Assembly (NCBI RefSeq): GCF_022807995.1 | Contig: NZ_CP094351.1 | Location: forward strand, 1 to 64,000 | DNA: 64,000 bases | Direction: 5' to 3' | Origin: Pseudomonas orientalis | Lineage (GTDB): Bacteria > Pseudomonadota > Gammaproteobacteria > Pseudomonadales > Pseudomonadaceae | Shown here: in pieces, positions 33,128 through 44,594 of the stretch | How positions within the stretch are numbered: the first letter of the stretch is position 1 | How the letters are laid out: every line of letters starts with the position of its first letter | Position numbers and translations under genes: made by a program | Notes under the pieces: generated by a model | Databases searched by the model: none | Seen by the model: only the letters and a program-made list of their open reading frames with translations | Told to the model about the DNA's origin: nothing

Positions 33128-33748
33128 ATGCTTAAAACAGCACTCGCACAAAACGGTTTGATCGCGATCCTGCGCGGTGTGCGCCCGGACGAAGCCGAAG
33201 CGGTCGGCCGGGCGCTGTACCAGGCCGGTTTTCGCGTGATCGAAGTGCCGCTCAACTCGCCGGACCCTTACACCAGCATCCGCACCCTGCGCGACAGCTT
33301 GCCCGCCGATTGCCTGATCGGTGCCGGTACGGTGCTCACGCCCGAACAGGTCGAGCAGGTCAAGGCCGCCGGCGGTCAGGTGATCGTGATGCCCCACAGC
33401 GATGCCAAGGTATTGCGGGCGGCGACAGCGGCGGGCTTGTATCTGTCGCCGGGCGTCGCCACGCCGACCGAAGCCTTTGCCGCACTGGCCGAAGGCGCCG
33501 ACGTATTGAAACTGTTCCCGGCCGAGCAAATGGCCCCGGCGGTGATCAAGGCCTGGCTTGCGGTATTGCCGGCGGGCACGTTGCTGCTGCCGGTGGGCGG
33601 TATCACCCCGGACAACATGCAAGTGTTTACCGACGCCGGTGCCAAAGGCTTCGGGCTGGGCTCCGGATTGTTCAAACCGGGGATGACCGTCGAGCAGGTT
33701 GCGAGCCGCGCCCAGGCTTATGTCGCGGCCTGGAAAGCCCTGAGCTGA
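33128..33748 (+). CDS. dgoA: 2-dehydro-3-deoxy-6-phosphogalactonate aldolase
   Basis: Cleaves KDPGal to pyruvate and glyceraldehyde-3-phosphate. The 206-residue class I aldolase has AILRGVRPDEAEAVG, the EVPLNSP loop, and the Schiff-base lysine in ADVLKLFPAEQ. ATG is preceded by CGGAGGCCTGAC overlapping the dgoK stop. Functions with dgoK and dgoD. Confidence 0.95.
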   Translation: MLKTALAQNGLIAILRGVRPDEAEAVGRALYQAGFRVIEVPLNSPDPYTSIRTLRDSLPADCLIGAGTVLTPEQVEQVKAAGGQVIVMPHSDAKVLRAATAAGLYLSPGVATPTEAFAALAEGADVLKLFPAEQMAPAVIKAWLAVLPAGTLLLPVGGITPDNMQVFTDAGAKGFGLGSGLFKPGMTVEQVASRAQAYVAAWKALS

Positions 33749-33796
33749 TTTCAAGTTCCGCGCCTGCTGGCGCTGCATCTATAAGAGAGACAACAG

Positions 33797-34945
33797 ATGA
33801 AAATCACCAAACTGACGACCTTCATCGTCCCGCCGCGCTGGTGCTTCCTCAAGGTCGAAACCGACCAGGGCGTCACCGGCTGGGGTGAACCCGTGGTTGA
33901 AGGTCGCGCCCACACCGTGGCCGCTGCCGTCGAAGAATTGTCCGACTACCTGATCGGCAAAGACCCACGCAATATCGAAGATATCTGGACCGTGCTCTAC
34001 CGCGGCGGTTTCTACCGCGGTGGCGCTGTGCACATGAGCGCCCTGGCCGGTATCGACCAGGCGTTGTGGGACATCAAGGGCAAGGCTCTGGGTGTGTCCG
34101 TCAGCGATCTGCTGGGCGGCCAGGTGCGCGACAAGATCCGCGTGTATTCGTGGATTGGCGGCGACCGCCCCGCCGACACCGCCCGCGCTGCCAAAGAGGC
34201 CGTGGCCCGTGGTTTCACTGCGGTGAAAATGAACGGTACCGAAGAGCTGCAGTTCGTCGACAGCTTCGAAAAAGTCGACCTGGCCCTGGCCAACGTCGCT
34301 GCTGTGCGTGATGCGGTCGGCCCCAACGTCGGCATCGGCGTCGACTTTCATGGCCGCGTGCACAAGCCCATGGCCAAGGTGCTGATGAAGGAGCTGGACC
34401 CGTACAAGCTGATGTTCATCGAAGAACCGGTGCTCAGCGAAAACTACGAGGCCCTCAAGGAACTGGCACCGCTGACCAGCACCCCGATTGCCCTGGGCGA
34501 GCGCCTGTTCTCGCGTTGGGACTTCAAGCGTGTACTCAGTGAAGGCTACGTCGACATCATTCAGCCGGATGCGTCCCACGCCGGCGGCATCACCGAAACC
34601 CGCAAGATCGCCAACATGGCCGAAGCCTACGACGTGGCCCTGGCCCTGCACTGCCCGCTGGGCCCGATTGCCCTGGCGGCCTGTCTGCAACTGGATGCGG
34701 TGTGCTACAACGCGTTTATCCAGGAACAGAGCCTGGGCATTCACTACAACGAGAGCAATGATCTGCTCGACTACGTGCGCGATCCGGGCGTGTTCGATTA
34801 TGACCAGGGCTTCGTGAAGATCCCCAACGGGCCGGGCCTGGGCATTGAGATCAACGAGGAATATGTGATCGAGCGCGCGGCCATCGGCCACCGCTGGCGC
34901 AATCCGATCTGGCGCCATGCCGATGGAAGTTTCGCCGAGTGGTGA
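33797..34945 (+). CDS. dgoD: D-galactonate dehydratase
   Basis: An enolase-superfamily enzyme converting galactonate to 2-keto-3-deoxygalactonate. The 382 residues begin [20 protein letters not shown] and show GFTAVKMNG, the metal-binding [22 protein letters not shown] and GERLF regions, and the catalytic histidine region [28 protein letters not shown] precedes the start. Third gene of the dgoKAD operon; the transporter follows after a palindrome. Confidence 0.95.
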   Translation: MKITKLTTFIVPPRWCFLKVETDQGVTGWGEPVVEGRAHTVAAAVEELSDYLIGKDPRNIEDIWTVLYRGGFYRGGAVHMSALAGIDQALWDIKGKALGVSVSDLLGGQVRDKIRVYSWIGGDRPADTARAAKEAVARGFTAVKMNGTEELQFVDSFEKVDLALANVAAVRDAVGPNVGIGVDFHGRVHKPMAKVLMKELDPYKLMFIEEPVLSENYEALKELAPLTSTPIALGERLFSRWDFKRVLSEGYVDIIQPDASHAGGITETRKIANMAEAYDVALALHCPLGPIALAACLQLDAVCYNAFIQEQSLGIHYNESNDLLDYVRDPGVFDYDQGFVKIPNGPGLGIEINEEYVIERAAIGHRWRNPIWRHADGSFAEW

Positions 34946-34970
34946 TGTTGATTGACTGAAATGCGGTCAA

Positions 34971-35004
34971 AAATGTGGGAGGGGGCAAGCCCCCTCCCAC
35001 ATTT
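34971..35004. repeat. Collapsed REP: perfect 16-bp-arm palindrome between dgoD and dgoT
   Basis: AAATGTGGGAGGGGGC, AA, GCCCCCTCCCACATTT. The two outer halves of a REPIN are fused with only two bases between, giving a very stable hairpin within the dgo operon. Confidence 0.93.
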
Positions 35005-35069
35005 GATCCAATTTCGTCAGACAGCTCAGTTTTTCAGACCTCAATAAACATAAAAAGAGGCACCTCCCC

Positions 35070-36374
35070 ATGCACCCTGAATCCCTCACCGGACAGGCTC
35101 CTTTAGTCACGCCTAGCCGAAAGCGCTTCTTCATCATGGTGCTGCTGTTCATCACCGTGGTGATCAATTACCTCGACCGCAGCAACCTGTCGATTGCCGC
35201 CCCGGCGCTGACCAGCGAACTGGGCATTGACCCGGTCCATGTCGGGCTGATTTTCTCGGCCTTCGGCTGGACTTACGCTGCGATGCAGATCCCTGGCGGC
35301 TGGCTGGTTGACCGCGTGCCCCCGCGCATTCTCTACACCGCCGCCCTGCTGCTGTGGTCCATTGCCACCGTCATGCTCGGCTTTGCCGCAAGCTTTATCG
35401 CGTTGTTCGTGCTGCGCATGGCGGTCGGCGCCCTGGAAGCCCCGGCCTATCCGATCAACAGCCGGGTGGTGACCACCTGGTTTCCCGAGCGTGAGCGCGC
35501 CACGGCGATTGGCGTCTACACCTCCGGACAGTTTGTCGGGCTGGCGTTTCTCACCCCCGTGCTGGCCTGGCTGCAGCATGCATTCGGCTGGCACATGGTG
35601 TTCGTCGCCACCGGTGGCGTCGGCATTTTGTGGGCGCTGATCTGGTACGCGGTGTACCGCGAGCCCATGGACTTCAAAGGCGCCAACGCGGCGGAAATCC
35701 AGTTGATCCGTGAGGGCGGCGGCCTGGTGGATATGCAGGAAAAGGCCGTCAAGGCGCCGTTCAGTTGGGTTGACCTGGGCATTGTGCTGAGCAAGCGCAA
35801 GCTGTGGGGCATCTACCTGGGGCAGTTCTGCCTGAACTCCACCCTGTGGTTCTTCCTGACCTGGTTCCCGACCTACCTGGTGAAGTATCGCGGCATGGAC
35901 TTCATCAAATCCGGTCTGCTCGCCTCGCTGCCGTTCCTGGCGGCGTTCGTCGGTGTGCTGTGCTCCGGGATTTTTTCCGACTGGCTGATTCGCCGGGGCG
36001 CGTCGGTAGGCTTTGCGCGCAAGTTGCCGATCATCGGCGGGCTGCTGATTTCCACCGCGATCATCGGCGCCAACTACGTGGATTCCACCGCCTGGGTGAT
36101 TGCATTCCTGGCGGTGGCGTTCTTCGGCAACGGCCTGGCGTCGATCACCTGGTCGTTGGTGTCCACGCTGGCACCTGCCCGCTTGCTGGGGCTGACCGGT
36201 GGTGTGTTCAACTTCATCGGCAACCTGTCGGCCATTGCCACGCCGATCGTGATCGGTTTTCTCGCCAGTGGTGATTCATTTGCGCCGGCGATTACCTATA
36301 TCGCGGTGCTGGCGCTGCTGGGGGCGCTTTCCTATGTGTTGCTGGTGGGCAAGGTCGAGCGAATCGAGTTGTAA
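35070..36374 (+). CDS. dgoT: MFS transporter, probable D-galactonate permease
   Basis: A major facilitator of the anion:cation symporter family with about 12 membrane helices over 434 residues. The first helix pair contains VVINYLDRSNLSIAAPAL and the A-loop has WLVDRVPPRILYTAALLLW, as in DgoT/ExuT-type sugar-acid symporters. Its position after dgoKAD supports galactonate uptake. A shorter start is possible, but the ATG at 35070 has AGAGGCACCTCCCC upstream. Confidence 0.9.
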   Translation: MHPESLTGQAPLVTPSRKRFFIMVLLFITVVINYLDRSNLSIAAPALTSELGIDPVHVGLIFSAFGWTYAAMQIPGGWLVDRVPPRILYTAALLLWSIATVMLGFAASFIALFVLRMAVGALEAPAYPINSRVVTTWFPERERATAIGVYTSGQFVGLAFLTPVLAWLQHAFGWHMVFVATGGVGILWALIWYAVYREPMDFKGANAAEIQLIREGGGLVDMQEKAVKAPFSWVDLGIVLSKRKLWGIYLGQFCLNSTLWFFLTWFPTYLVKYRGMDFIKSGLLASLPFLAAFVGVLCSGIFSDWLIRRGASVGFARKLPIIGGLLISTAIIGANYVDSTAWVIAFLAVAFFGNGLASITWSLVSTLAPARLLGLTGGVFNFIGNLSAIATPIVIGFLASGDSFAPAITYIAVLALLGALSYVLLVGKVERIEL

Positions 36375-36393
36375 GCAATGCGACCCTGAGGCT

Positions 36394-36424
36394 GATCGTT
36401 CCCACGCAGAGCGTGGGAACGATC
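36394..36424. repeat. GATCGTTCCC palindromic repeat, copy 2
   Basis: GATCGTTCCCACGC, AGA, GCGTGGGAACGATC: a perfect 14-bp-arm palindrome 20 bp after the dgoT stop, between convergent genes. Same element as at 6265-6297. It might act as a terminator for both sides but lacks a clear T tract. Confidence 0.8.
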
Positions 36425-36447
36425 GTTCCTGGGGTTGCCTTACCTGT

Positions 36448-38109
36448 TCACGGCACGGACATCTCGTTACGGAACATGTTGTGCGGGTCCCAGTGCCGCT
36501 TGGTGCGGCGCAGGCGGCTTTCGATCATGAGGTCGGGGACGAAAATCTTGTACCAGTAGGGATTTTTCCCATTGCTGGGGTCGCCGCCGACATGGGTCAT
36601 GTCCAGGTCCGGGTAATTGATGTAGCAACCCTCGAACTGGTCATTGAGGGGCACTCCCTGGTCATTGGCAAACGCTTGGAAAAACAGTCCCTGAATCCAG
36701 CGGGCGTGTGCCTGGTCTGCCGCCTCGCCGGCACCGTGCCAATAACATTGCGGTTGCCACTTCAGGTAGGAGGAGCGTTGTGAAGCCGACGACTCTTTGC
36801 GAACCGCCGGTGAAGGCTCGTTGATACGCCCGCCAAATGACTGGATTTGTATCAGGCTCTGGGTCAAGTGTTCATCAGGGTCGTCCAGGTGCAGTGTGTC
36901 CCAGATCGCCTGGAGCACCTGAGGGGTGAACTCACCCTTTTGATAGGCTGACTTGTAGCGCCCTCGCAGATTGTCCCCCGAACCGTTCAAGGTCTGCTGG
37001 CACACCAGCCAATCCAGGCGTCGTGTGGCCGCCAATGCGTCCGGCAATGCATTGATGGTGCGTCCGCGGGCGCCGCCGCTTGGCATATGCACGACGTAAA
37101 ACGGCACCAGGCATTCCGTCGCGGGCAGGCCAATGGCGGCGAGCATTTTTGCGACGAAATCTTCAAAGGGCGCCTGGTCTTCCAGCCCTCCAGCCCGATC
37201 AACGTAGTGAACGCCCAGGGTCACATTGCCGGTGTTTGGGTGGCGCATCTCCAGTTTTGTGGCCAATCCCCAGGTGTCGGGATTGTTTTGGTTGAGGGCG
37301 AACCAGTCTTGATAGGCAATAAGCAGATTGTCGAGCCTGGACTTCTCGGTCAGCAGCGACCAGTCCCATTCCAGCGCCAGCCAGAGCACTTCCTTCGGCG
37401 CCTCGGGCAACGCCTTGAAGTAATAGCTGGTGATGATGCCGAACTGACCGCCGCCTGCGCCGCAACACGCCGCGAAGAGGTCCAGCTCGTCAGGGTCTGT
37501 ACTGTCTCGCGAGACATGCACGGGTGTCAGTCCGCTGCCCTGTGCATTGGGCACCAACATGTCCACGCCGTGCAGCCAATCGCACACCAGGCCATGTTTG
37601 CGTGACAGCAACCCATAGCCGCCTCCGCAGATATGCCCGCCCAGGCCTACCGAATAGCACGAGCCGCCCGGCAATGTTTTATTGGCCAGCTTGTACAACC
37701 TGACGTAGGCGTCCCAATTCTGCGCACCGGCCTCCAGGCGAAAGCTGTAGCGTTCAGGCCGCGCGGGCACCAGCGCGGAAGCGAGTTGCCCGTCGGCAGC
37801 GTAGACCACTTGGTTCAGCGGGCTGATATCCAGAATCGATAGCACCTCGTCGCTGTTGCCGGGCATCCTGTTGGAGACGAAACCTTCGTAGCAGTGACCA
37901 CCGCTTCGAACCGTTATACGGCCGTGGGTGATCGCCAGCGCCTCGGCGGCGGCGTCGATGATGTCCTGGGGACTGTGGCAGAGGTAGATGCGACTCGCGC
38001 CGTTGGACGACGACTCGCCCTGCACGTTGCCCAACGGCCAGCGCAGGTTGAAGCCTTTCTGCAAGGTGGAGTGACGGGAGTCTGAAGACGTAATGAGATC
38101 AAATGCCAT
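36448..38109 (-). CDS. FAD-linked oxidoreductase of the berberine-bridge (BBE) type
   Basis: A p-cresol methylhydroxylase-fold flavoprotein of 553 residues, starting at ATG 38109 after AAGGAGTACATC. The FAD domain has TVRSGGHCYEGF, where the His is the usual 8-alpha FAD attachment site, and GGSCYSVGLGGHICGGGYG, where the Cys matches the second (6-S-cysteinyl) link of bicovalent oxidases. The C-terminus ends in a BBE-like CYINYPDLDM...WYKIFVP...WDPHNMFRNEMSVP. Substrate is unknown; relatives oxidise sugars or alkaloids. No signal peptide. It separates dgoT from trpA, an unusual place, and may be an acquisition. Confidence 0.88.
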   Translation of the reverse strand: MAFDLITSSDSRHSTLQKGFNLRWPLGNVQGESSSNGASRIYLCHSPQDIIDAAAEALAITHGRITVRSGGHCYEGFVSNRMPGNSDEVLSILDISPLNQVVYAADGQLASALVPARPERYSFRLEAGAQNWDAYVRLYKLANKTLPGGSCYSVGLGGHICGGGYGLLSRKHGLVCDWLHGVDMLVPNAQGSGLTPVHVSRDSTDPDELDLFAACCGAGGGQFGIITSYYFKALPEAPKEVLWLALEWDWSLLTEKSRLDNLLIAYQDWFALNQNNPDTWGLATKLEMRHPNTGNVTLGVHYVDRAGGLEDQAPFEDFVAKMLAAIGLPATECLVPFYVVHMPSGGARGRTINALPDALAATRRLDWLVCQQTLNGSGDNLRGRYKSAYQKGEFTPQVLQAIWDTLHLDDPDEHLTQSLIQIQSFGGRINEPSPAVRKESSASQRSSYLKWQPQCYWHGAGEAADQAHARWIQGLFFQAFANDQGVPLNDQFEGCYINYPDLDMTHVGGDPSNGKNPYWYKIFVPDLMIESRLRRTKRHWDPHNMFRNEMSVP

Positions 38110-38219
38110 GATGTACTCCTTAAGAGCCAAAGATGACTTCTGATGCAGCTAACTTAACGACCGGATGGCAAGAACTGCGGGGGCTTGCAGAGGCAGTTAG
38201 ACGACAAGAGGCATGAAGT

Positions 38220-38252
38220 GCTTGTGGGGTGACGGTATGTCACCCCACAAGC
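38220..38252. terminator. 14-bp hairpin between trpA and the BBE-type oxidoreductase gene
   Basis: GCTTGTGGGGTGAC, loop GGTAT, GTCACCCCACAAGC: a perfect stem 25 bp downstream of the trpA stop. It has no T tract, so termination is inferred from stability and position. Confidence 0.6.
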
Positions 38253-38277
38253 CTAGCGCAAGAATCCGCAGGCGCGC

Positions 38278-39086
38278 TTACCGGCGAGCGTTGCGCACGC
38301 CTTCGGACAGCGCCGCGCAATGGCTCAGTACGCCATCGATCGCTTGCTGGTCGCTGCTGGCGCTGGCGATGTGATCGATCAGCGCGGAGCCCACCACCAC
38401 ACCGTCCGCCAGGCGCGCAATGGCCGCCGCTTGTTGCGGCGTGCGAATGCCGAAGCCGATGCTGATCGGCAGGTCGGTATGGCGACGCAGGCGCTTCACC
38501 GCTTCTTCGACGTGCTCCAGGGTTGCCGCGCCGGCACCGGTCACGCCCGCTACTGACACGTAGTACACAAAGCCGGAGCTGCCGTTGAGCACCGTCGGCA
38601 AGCGTACATCGTCAGTGGTCGGCGTGGTCAGGCGGATGAAGTCGATACCCGCCGCCTGGGCCGGATCGCACAGTTCACCGTTGTGTTCAGGCGGCATGTC
38701 CACCACGATCAGCCCGTCTACGCCCGCTTCCTTGGCGTCGGTGATGAATTGCGGCACACCGTACTTGTGAATCGGGTTGAAGTAGCCCATCAACACCAGC
38801 GGCGTGTCGTTGTTGTCTTTGCGGAACTCGCGAACCATCTGCAGGGTTTTCGCCAGGTTCTGCCTGGCTTCCAGCGCACGGATGTTGGCCAATTGGATGG
38901 CCGGGCCGTCGGCCATCGGGTCGGTGAAGGGCATGCCCAGCTCGATCACGTCGGCTCCGGCAGCGGGCAGGCCTTTGAGGATCGCCAGCGAGGCGTCATA
39001 ACCCGGGTCGCCGGCAGTGACGAAGGTCACCAGGGCGGCGCGGTTCTGCTCCTTGAGTTGCGCGAAGCGCGTTTGCAGGCGGCTCA

Positions 39087-39087
<1 letters not shown>
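38278..39087 (-). CDS. trpA: Tryptophan synthase alpha chain
   Basis: Cleaves indole-3-glycerol phosphate to indole, which is channelled to TrpB. The 269 residues from ATG 39087 include [17 protein letters not shown] (catalytic Glu region follows in [18 protein letters not shown]) and [24 protein letters not shown]. The ATG overlaps the trpB TGA by one base. Control is expected by TrpI and indoleglycerol phosphate. Confidence 0.98.
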
Positions 39088-41316
<2,229 letters not shown>

Positions 41317-41320
<4 letters not shown>

Positions 41321-41643
41321 TCGCCGCGTTTGCACAGCAGGTAAGCGGCCAGCAGACCCAAAGCGCCTACCGCAACGCCGGCTGTAGTCCATGGGTGCTC
41401 TTGTGCGTAGTCGCGAGTGGCAACGCCGGTTTCGCGGATTTTGACTTTGCTTTCTTCGTAGGCGTCGCTGATCAGGTGGCGGGAGTGCTTGAGGGCATTC
41501 TCGGCATTGCTTTTCAGGGCCTTCAGGGTTTTGCGCGACTCATCGGATGCGTCGTCCTTGAGGCTCTCGAGGGATTTGAGCAGGCTCGAAATCTCGGCTT
41601 CCATGCTTTCCAGCGACGCTTTGCGTAAAGAAGTGTTGGCCAT
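41317..41643 (-). CDS. DUF883 (ElaB/YqjD-like) membrane-anchored protein
   Basis: A 108-residue protein with a long amphipathic coiled-coil-prone stretch (about 10-80) and a single C-terminal membrane helix ([21 protein letters not shown]), the ElaB/YqjD arrangement. E. coli members bind ribosomes at the membrane in stationary phase. The start ATG follows GGAGATGTCCAC. It is divergent from the dodecin gene with 157 bp between. Confidence 0.88.
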
Positions 41644-41800
41644 GTGGACATCTCCTGAAGTGATTGAGTGGCGTGTGTAGATACCGACTGCGCCTGTCTC
41701 GGAAAGTGCATTAAATCTGAACTTTCGCAGCCAAGCGGTCGCCTCAAGCAGTACGAATATTCACTGCTAGTCTTGATTGACGACCTACAGGAGAAACACC

Positions 41801-42016
41801 ATGAGCGAACATCACACCTACAAGAAAGTCGAACTGGTGGGCTCATCCACCACCACCATCGAGGACGCGATCCAGAACGCCCTGGCCGAAGCCAGCAAGA
41901 GCCTCAAGCATCTGGAGTGGTTTGAAGTGACTGAAACCCGTGGGCATATCGAGAATGGCAAGGTTGCTCACTATCAGGTCACCCTGAAGGTGGGATTCCG
42001 AATTGCCAGTAGTTGA
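41801..42016 (+). CDS. Dodecin family flavin-binding protein
   Basis: A small (71 residues) protein that forms a hollow dodecamer binding flavins or CoA. Sequence [52 protein letters not shown] is the dodecin fold; the Trp residue in WFEV normally stacks on flavin. Start at ATG 41801 with AGGAGAAACACC. The upstream 24-base extension is not needed. Confidence 0.93.
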   Translation: MSEHHTYKKVELVGSSTTTIEDAIQNALAEASKSLKHLEWFEVTETRGHIENGKVAHYQVTLKVGFRIASS

Positions 42017-42132
42017 TCGGGCGCGCGGAACTTTGATCGCTGGCCGATTGCCATAACCTGCGCTACACCCAATGCATGCCGACGCCCTGAGCGTCGGCAT
42101 GCTCTTTTCGACCAGCGCAAGGAAAGTATCGG

Positions 42133-42357
42133 ATGAAGAAGTTCTTGTTGGCGGTAGGTTTGTTGAGCATTGCAGGTACGGCCCTGGCGGCGGGCAAGCC
42201 TTGTGAAGAACTGAAAAGCGAAATTGCAGCGAAAATCGACGCCAAGGGCGCGTCGGGGTATTCGCTTGAAGTGGTGGATAAAGGTGCTGCGGCCGGCGGC
42301 GATGTAGTCGGCAGCTGTGAAGGCGGCACCAAGGAAATCGTCTACAAGCGCGGTTGA
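42133..42357 (+). CDS. DUF1161 small secreted protein, paralogue 1
   Basis: A 74-residue protein with a signal peptide (MKKFLLAVGLLSIAGTALA) and a mature domain holding two cysteines (GKPCEELKSEI and VVGSCEGGTKEIVYKR), likely disulfide-bonded in the periplasm. A second DUF1161 gene lies 2 kb downstream at 44355. Function unknown. AGGAAAGTATCGG precedes the ATG. Confidence 0.88.
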   Translation: MKKFLLAVGLLSIAGTALAAGKPCEELKSEIAAKIDAKGASGYSLEVVDKGAAAGGDVVGSCEGGTKEIVYKRG

Positions 42358-42374
42358 TCCCGTGCTGCAGACAT

Positions 42375-42490
42375 AAACGACGCACCTGTGGCGAGGGAGC
42401 TTGCTCCCGCTGGAGTGCGTAGCGCTCCCGTTTTTGGGGCCGCTTCGCAGCCCAGCGTGAGCAAGCTCACTCGCCACAGGTGCGTCGTTT
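42375..42490. repeat. 116-bp palindromic element with perfect 21-bp outer arms
   Basis: Outer arms AAACGACGCACCTGTGGCGAG (42375-42395) and their exact reverse complement at 42470-42490. Inside are nested palindromes GGGAGCTTGCTCCC and GTGAGCAAGCTCAC plus a central non-repeated part. It belongs to a third REP-like family (CTGTGGCGAGGGAGCTTGCT) and separates convergent genes. Confidence 0.88.
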
Positions 42491-42502
42491 GTCGTCTGGG
42501 GT

Positions 42503-43504
42503 TCAGCTCTTCATCACCTGCGCCAGCAGCTCGTAGGAATGAATCCGGTCGGCGTGCTCATACAGGTCGCAGGTAAAGATCAGTTCGTCGGCGCCGGTCT
42601 GTTCGATCAACACCTCCAGTTTGGCGCGAATCTTCGCCGGGCTGCCCACCATCGCCAGGCCGAGGAAACTGCCCACCGCTTCTTTCTCGTGGGGCAGCCA
42701 CAGGCCTTCCATGGTTTTTACCGGTGGGCGCTGCACCAGGCTTTGCCCGCGCATCAGCGCGAGGATGCGCTGGTACACCGAGGTGGCCAGGTAGTCGGCC
42801 TGTTCGTCGGTGTCCGCGGCGACCAGCGGAATGCCGAGCATCACGTAGGGCTTGTCCAGCACCGCCGAAGGCTTGAAGTGGTTGCGGTACACCCGAATCG
42901 CTTCATGCATCAGCCGCGGTGCGAAATGTGAGGCGAAGGCGTAGGGCAAGCCACGTTCACCAGCCAATTGCGCGCTGAACAGGCTTGAGCCCAGTAACCA
43001 TACCGGCACGTTGGTGCCAGTGCCGGGCACCGCGATCACCCGCTGGTCGGGCGTGCGTGGGCCGAGATAGGCCATCAGTTCGGCCACATCTTGCGGGAAG
43101 TCGTCCGCACTACCGGAGCGCTCACGGCGCAAGGCGCGGGCGGTCATCTGGTCGGAGCCGGGCGCGCGGCCCAGGCCCAGGTCGATACGGCCAGGATACA
43201 AACTTTCCAGGGTGCCGAACTGTTCGGCAATCACCAGCGGCGCGTGGTTGGGCAGCATCACTCCGCCGGAGCCGACGCGGATAGTCGAGGTGCCACCGGC
43301 CAGATAGCCGAGCAACACCGACGTGGCCGAGCTGGCGATACCGTCCATATTGTGGTGCTCAGCTACCCAGAAACGGTTATAGCCGAGTTTTTCCACGTGC
43401 TGGGCAAGGTCCAGGGAGTTGCGCAACGATTGCGCCGCACTGCCGTTGGCGCGTACGGGCACCAGGTCGAGGGTCGAGAACTTCACGTCGGACAGCGATT
43501 TCAT
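42503..43504 (-). CDS. LLM-class flavin-dependent oxidoreductase
   Basis: A luciferase-like monooxygenase-fold protein of 333 residues from ATG 43504. Family features: [77 protein letters not shown]. This is the group-1 (YhbW/MsnO8-like) subfamily typical of single-component flavin enzymes; substrate unknown. GGAG lies upstream of the start. Divergent from the OsmC gene (214-bp gap). Confidence 0.9.
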   Translation of the reverse strand: MKSLSDVKFSTLDLVPVRANGSAAQSLRNSLDLAQHVEKLGYNRFWVAEHHNMDGIASSATSVLLGYLAGGTSTIRVGSGGVMLPNHAPLVIAEQFGTLESLYPGRIDLGLGRAPGSDQMTARALRRERSGSADDFPQDVAELMAYLGPRTPDQRVIAVPGTGTNVPVWLLGSSLFSAQLAGERGLPYAFASHFAPRLMHEAIRVYRNHFKPSAVLDKPYVMLGIPLVAADTDEQADYLATSVYQRILALMRGQSLVQRPPVKTMEGLWLPHEKEAVGSFLGLAMVGSPAKIRAKLEVLIEQTGADELIFTCDLYEHADRIHSYELLAQVMKS

Positions 43505-43718
43505 AGCCTGCTTCTCCAATAGGGGCGCAGGCTTCTTAGACGAACCAAAACCTGCCGCTTCATGTGCATGGTCTATGCAATGAGGGCATATACCCGAGAT
43601 TCAATAGCAGTCATGAAATTTCCTACTTGTTTGGTAGGTCTTTCCGACAAGATGAACTTTGCCACGGCGTCTATCCTCAGAACCTTACTGACGCAAACCA
43701 CCGTTCGAGGAGAAAGCT

Positions 43719-44150
43719 ATGAGTATCGTTAAAAAGGCATCCGCGCATTGGGAAGGCGATCTGAAGACCGGCCTGGGTTCCATTTCCACCGAGACCGGCG
43801 TGCTGCGCGAAGCGCCCTACGGCTTCAAGGCTCGTTTCGAAGGCGGCAAGGGTACCAACCCTGAAGAGCTGATTGGTGCGGCCCACGCCGGCTGTTTCTC
43901 CATGGCATTTTCCATGATTCTCGGCGATGCAGGTCTTAAGGCTGACAGCATCGACACCGAAGCTCAGGTGACGCTCGACCAGGTCGAGGGCGGTTTTGCG
44001 ATTACCGCTGTGCATCTGGTGCTTAAAGCCAAGATCCCAGGCGCCAGCCAGGCACAGTTCGACGAACTGAGCAAAAAGGCCAAGGAAGGATGCCCGGTGT
44101 CCAAAGTGCTGAATGCAACCATCACCCTGGATGCCACGCTTTTGAACTAA
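43719..44150 (+). CDS. osmC: OsmC-type peroxiredoxin
   Basis: Thiol-dependent hydroperoxide reductase. The 143 residues have the two catalytic cysteines in AHAGCFSMAFS and KEGCPVSKVL and the start MSIVKKASAHWEGDLKTGLG expected for OsmC rather than Ohr. CGAGGAGAAAGCT precedes the ATG. In related bacteria OsmC is induced by osmotic and stationary-phase signals; no promoter was assigned here. Confidence 0.95.
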   Translation: MSIVKKASAHWEGDLKTGLGSISTETGVLREAPYGFKARFEGGKGTNPEELIGAAHAGCFSMAFSMILGDAGLKADSIDTEAQVTLDQVEGGFAITAVHLVLKAKIPGASQAQFDELSKKAKEGCPVSKVLNATITLDATLLN

Positions 44151-44161
44151 CCCCTGGACAG

Positions 44162-44251
44162 TGTGGGAGGGGGCTTGCTCCCGATAGCGATGTATCAGCC
44201 AACCAATCTGTAGCTGAACCACCGCTATCGGGAGCAAGCCCCCTCCTACAT
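44162..44251. repeat. REPIN variant (CTTGCTCCCGAT core), copy F
   Basis: TGTGGGAGGGGGCTTGCTCC and the mirrored GGAGCAAGCCCCCTCCTACA. The core carries CTCCC instead of CCCCC, a subtype of the main REPIN. It lies downstream of osmC, with the next same-strand gene starting about 100 bp later. Confidence 0.92.
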
Positions 44252-44354
44252 TTTGTTCTGCGTTAAATCAGAACTCGTGTTTCATAGATGTGGTCCTATA
44301 GCCTATGCAGCCTAGACGCACACCCGTGCGCAATGCATTCAGGGAGCTACACAC

Positions 44355-44594
44355 ATGAAACGTTTTGCTTTGGCGGTTATCTGCGGCGTATTGGCCACTT
44401 CGGCCGTGGCCGCGCCAAAAGACTGCGAAGAGCTGCGCAAGGAAATCGAAGTCAACATCCAGGCCAAGGCGATCCCGTCCTATACCCTGGAAATCATCAC
44501 CGCCGAAGAAGCCAAGAATCATGACAGCGCCATGATTGTCGGCTCGTGCGAAAACGGCACCAAGCGCATCATCTATCAGAAAAACAACGACTGA
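44355..44594 (+). CDS. DUF1161 small secreted protein, paralogue 2
   Basis: A 79-residue protein: signal peptide MKRFALAVICGVLATSAVA, then KDCEELRKEIEVNIQAKAIPSYTLEIIT and IVGSCENGTKRIIYQKN. It resembles the product of 42133-42357 throughout, including the two cysteines. Its stop is directly adjacent to the convergent lipoprotein gene. Function unknown. Confidence 0.87.
   Translation: MKRFALAVICGVLATSAVAAPKDCEELRKEIEVNIQAKAIPSYTLEIITAEEAKNHDSAMIVGSCENGTKRIIYQKNND

Noticed and set aside
36394..36424. GATCGTTCCC palindrome as a classical terminator
   Set aside because: No T tract follows the stem and the same sequence occurs after gyrB in addition to a real terminator, so it is better described as a repeat.
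41717..41745. GAACTT upstream of the dodecin gene as an AlgU promoter
   Set aside because: The -10 at the right distance (CCTCA) fits TCTGA poorly, so the call is not supported.
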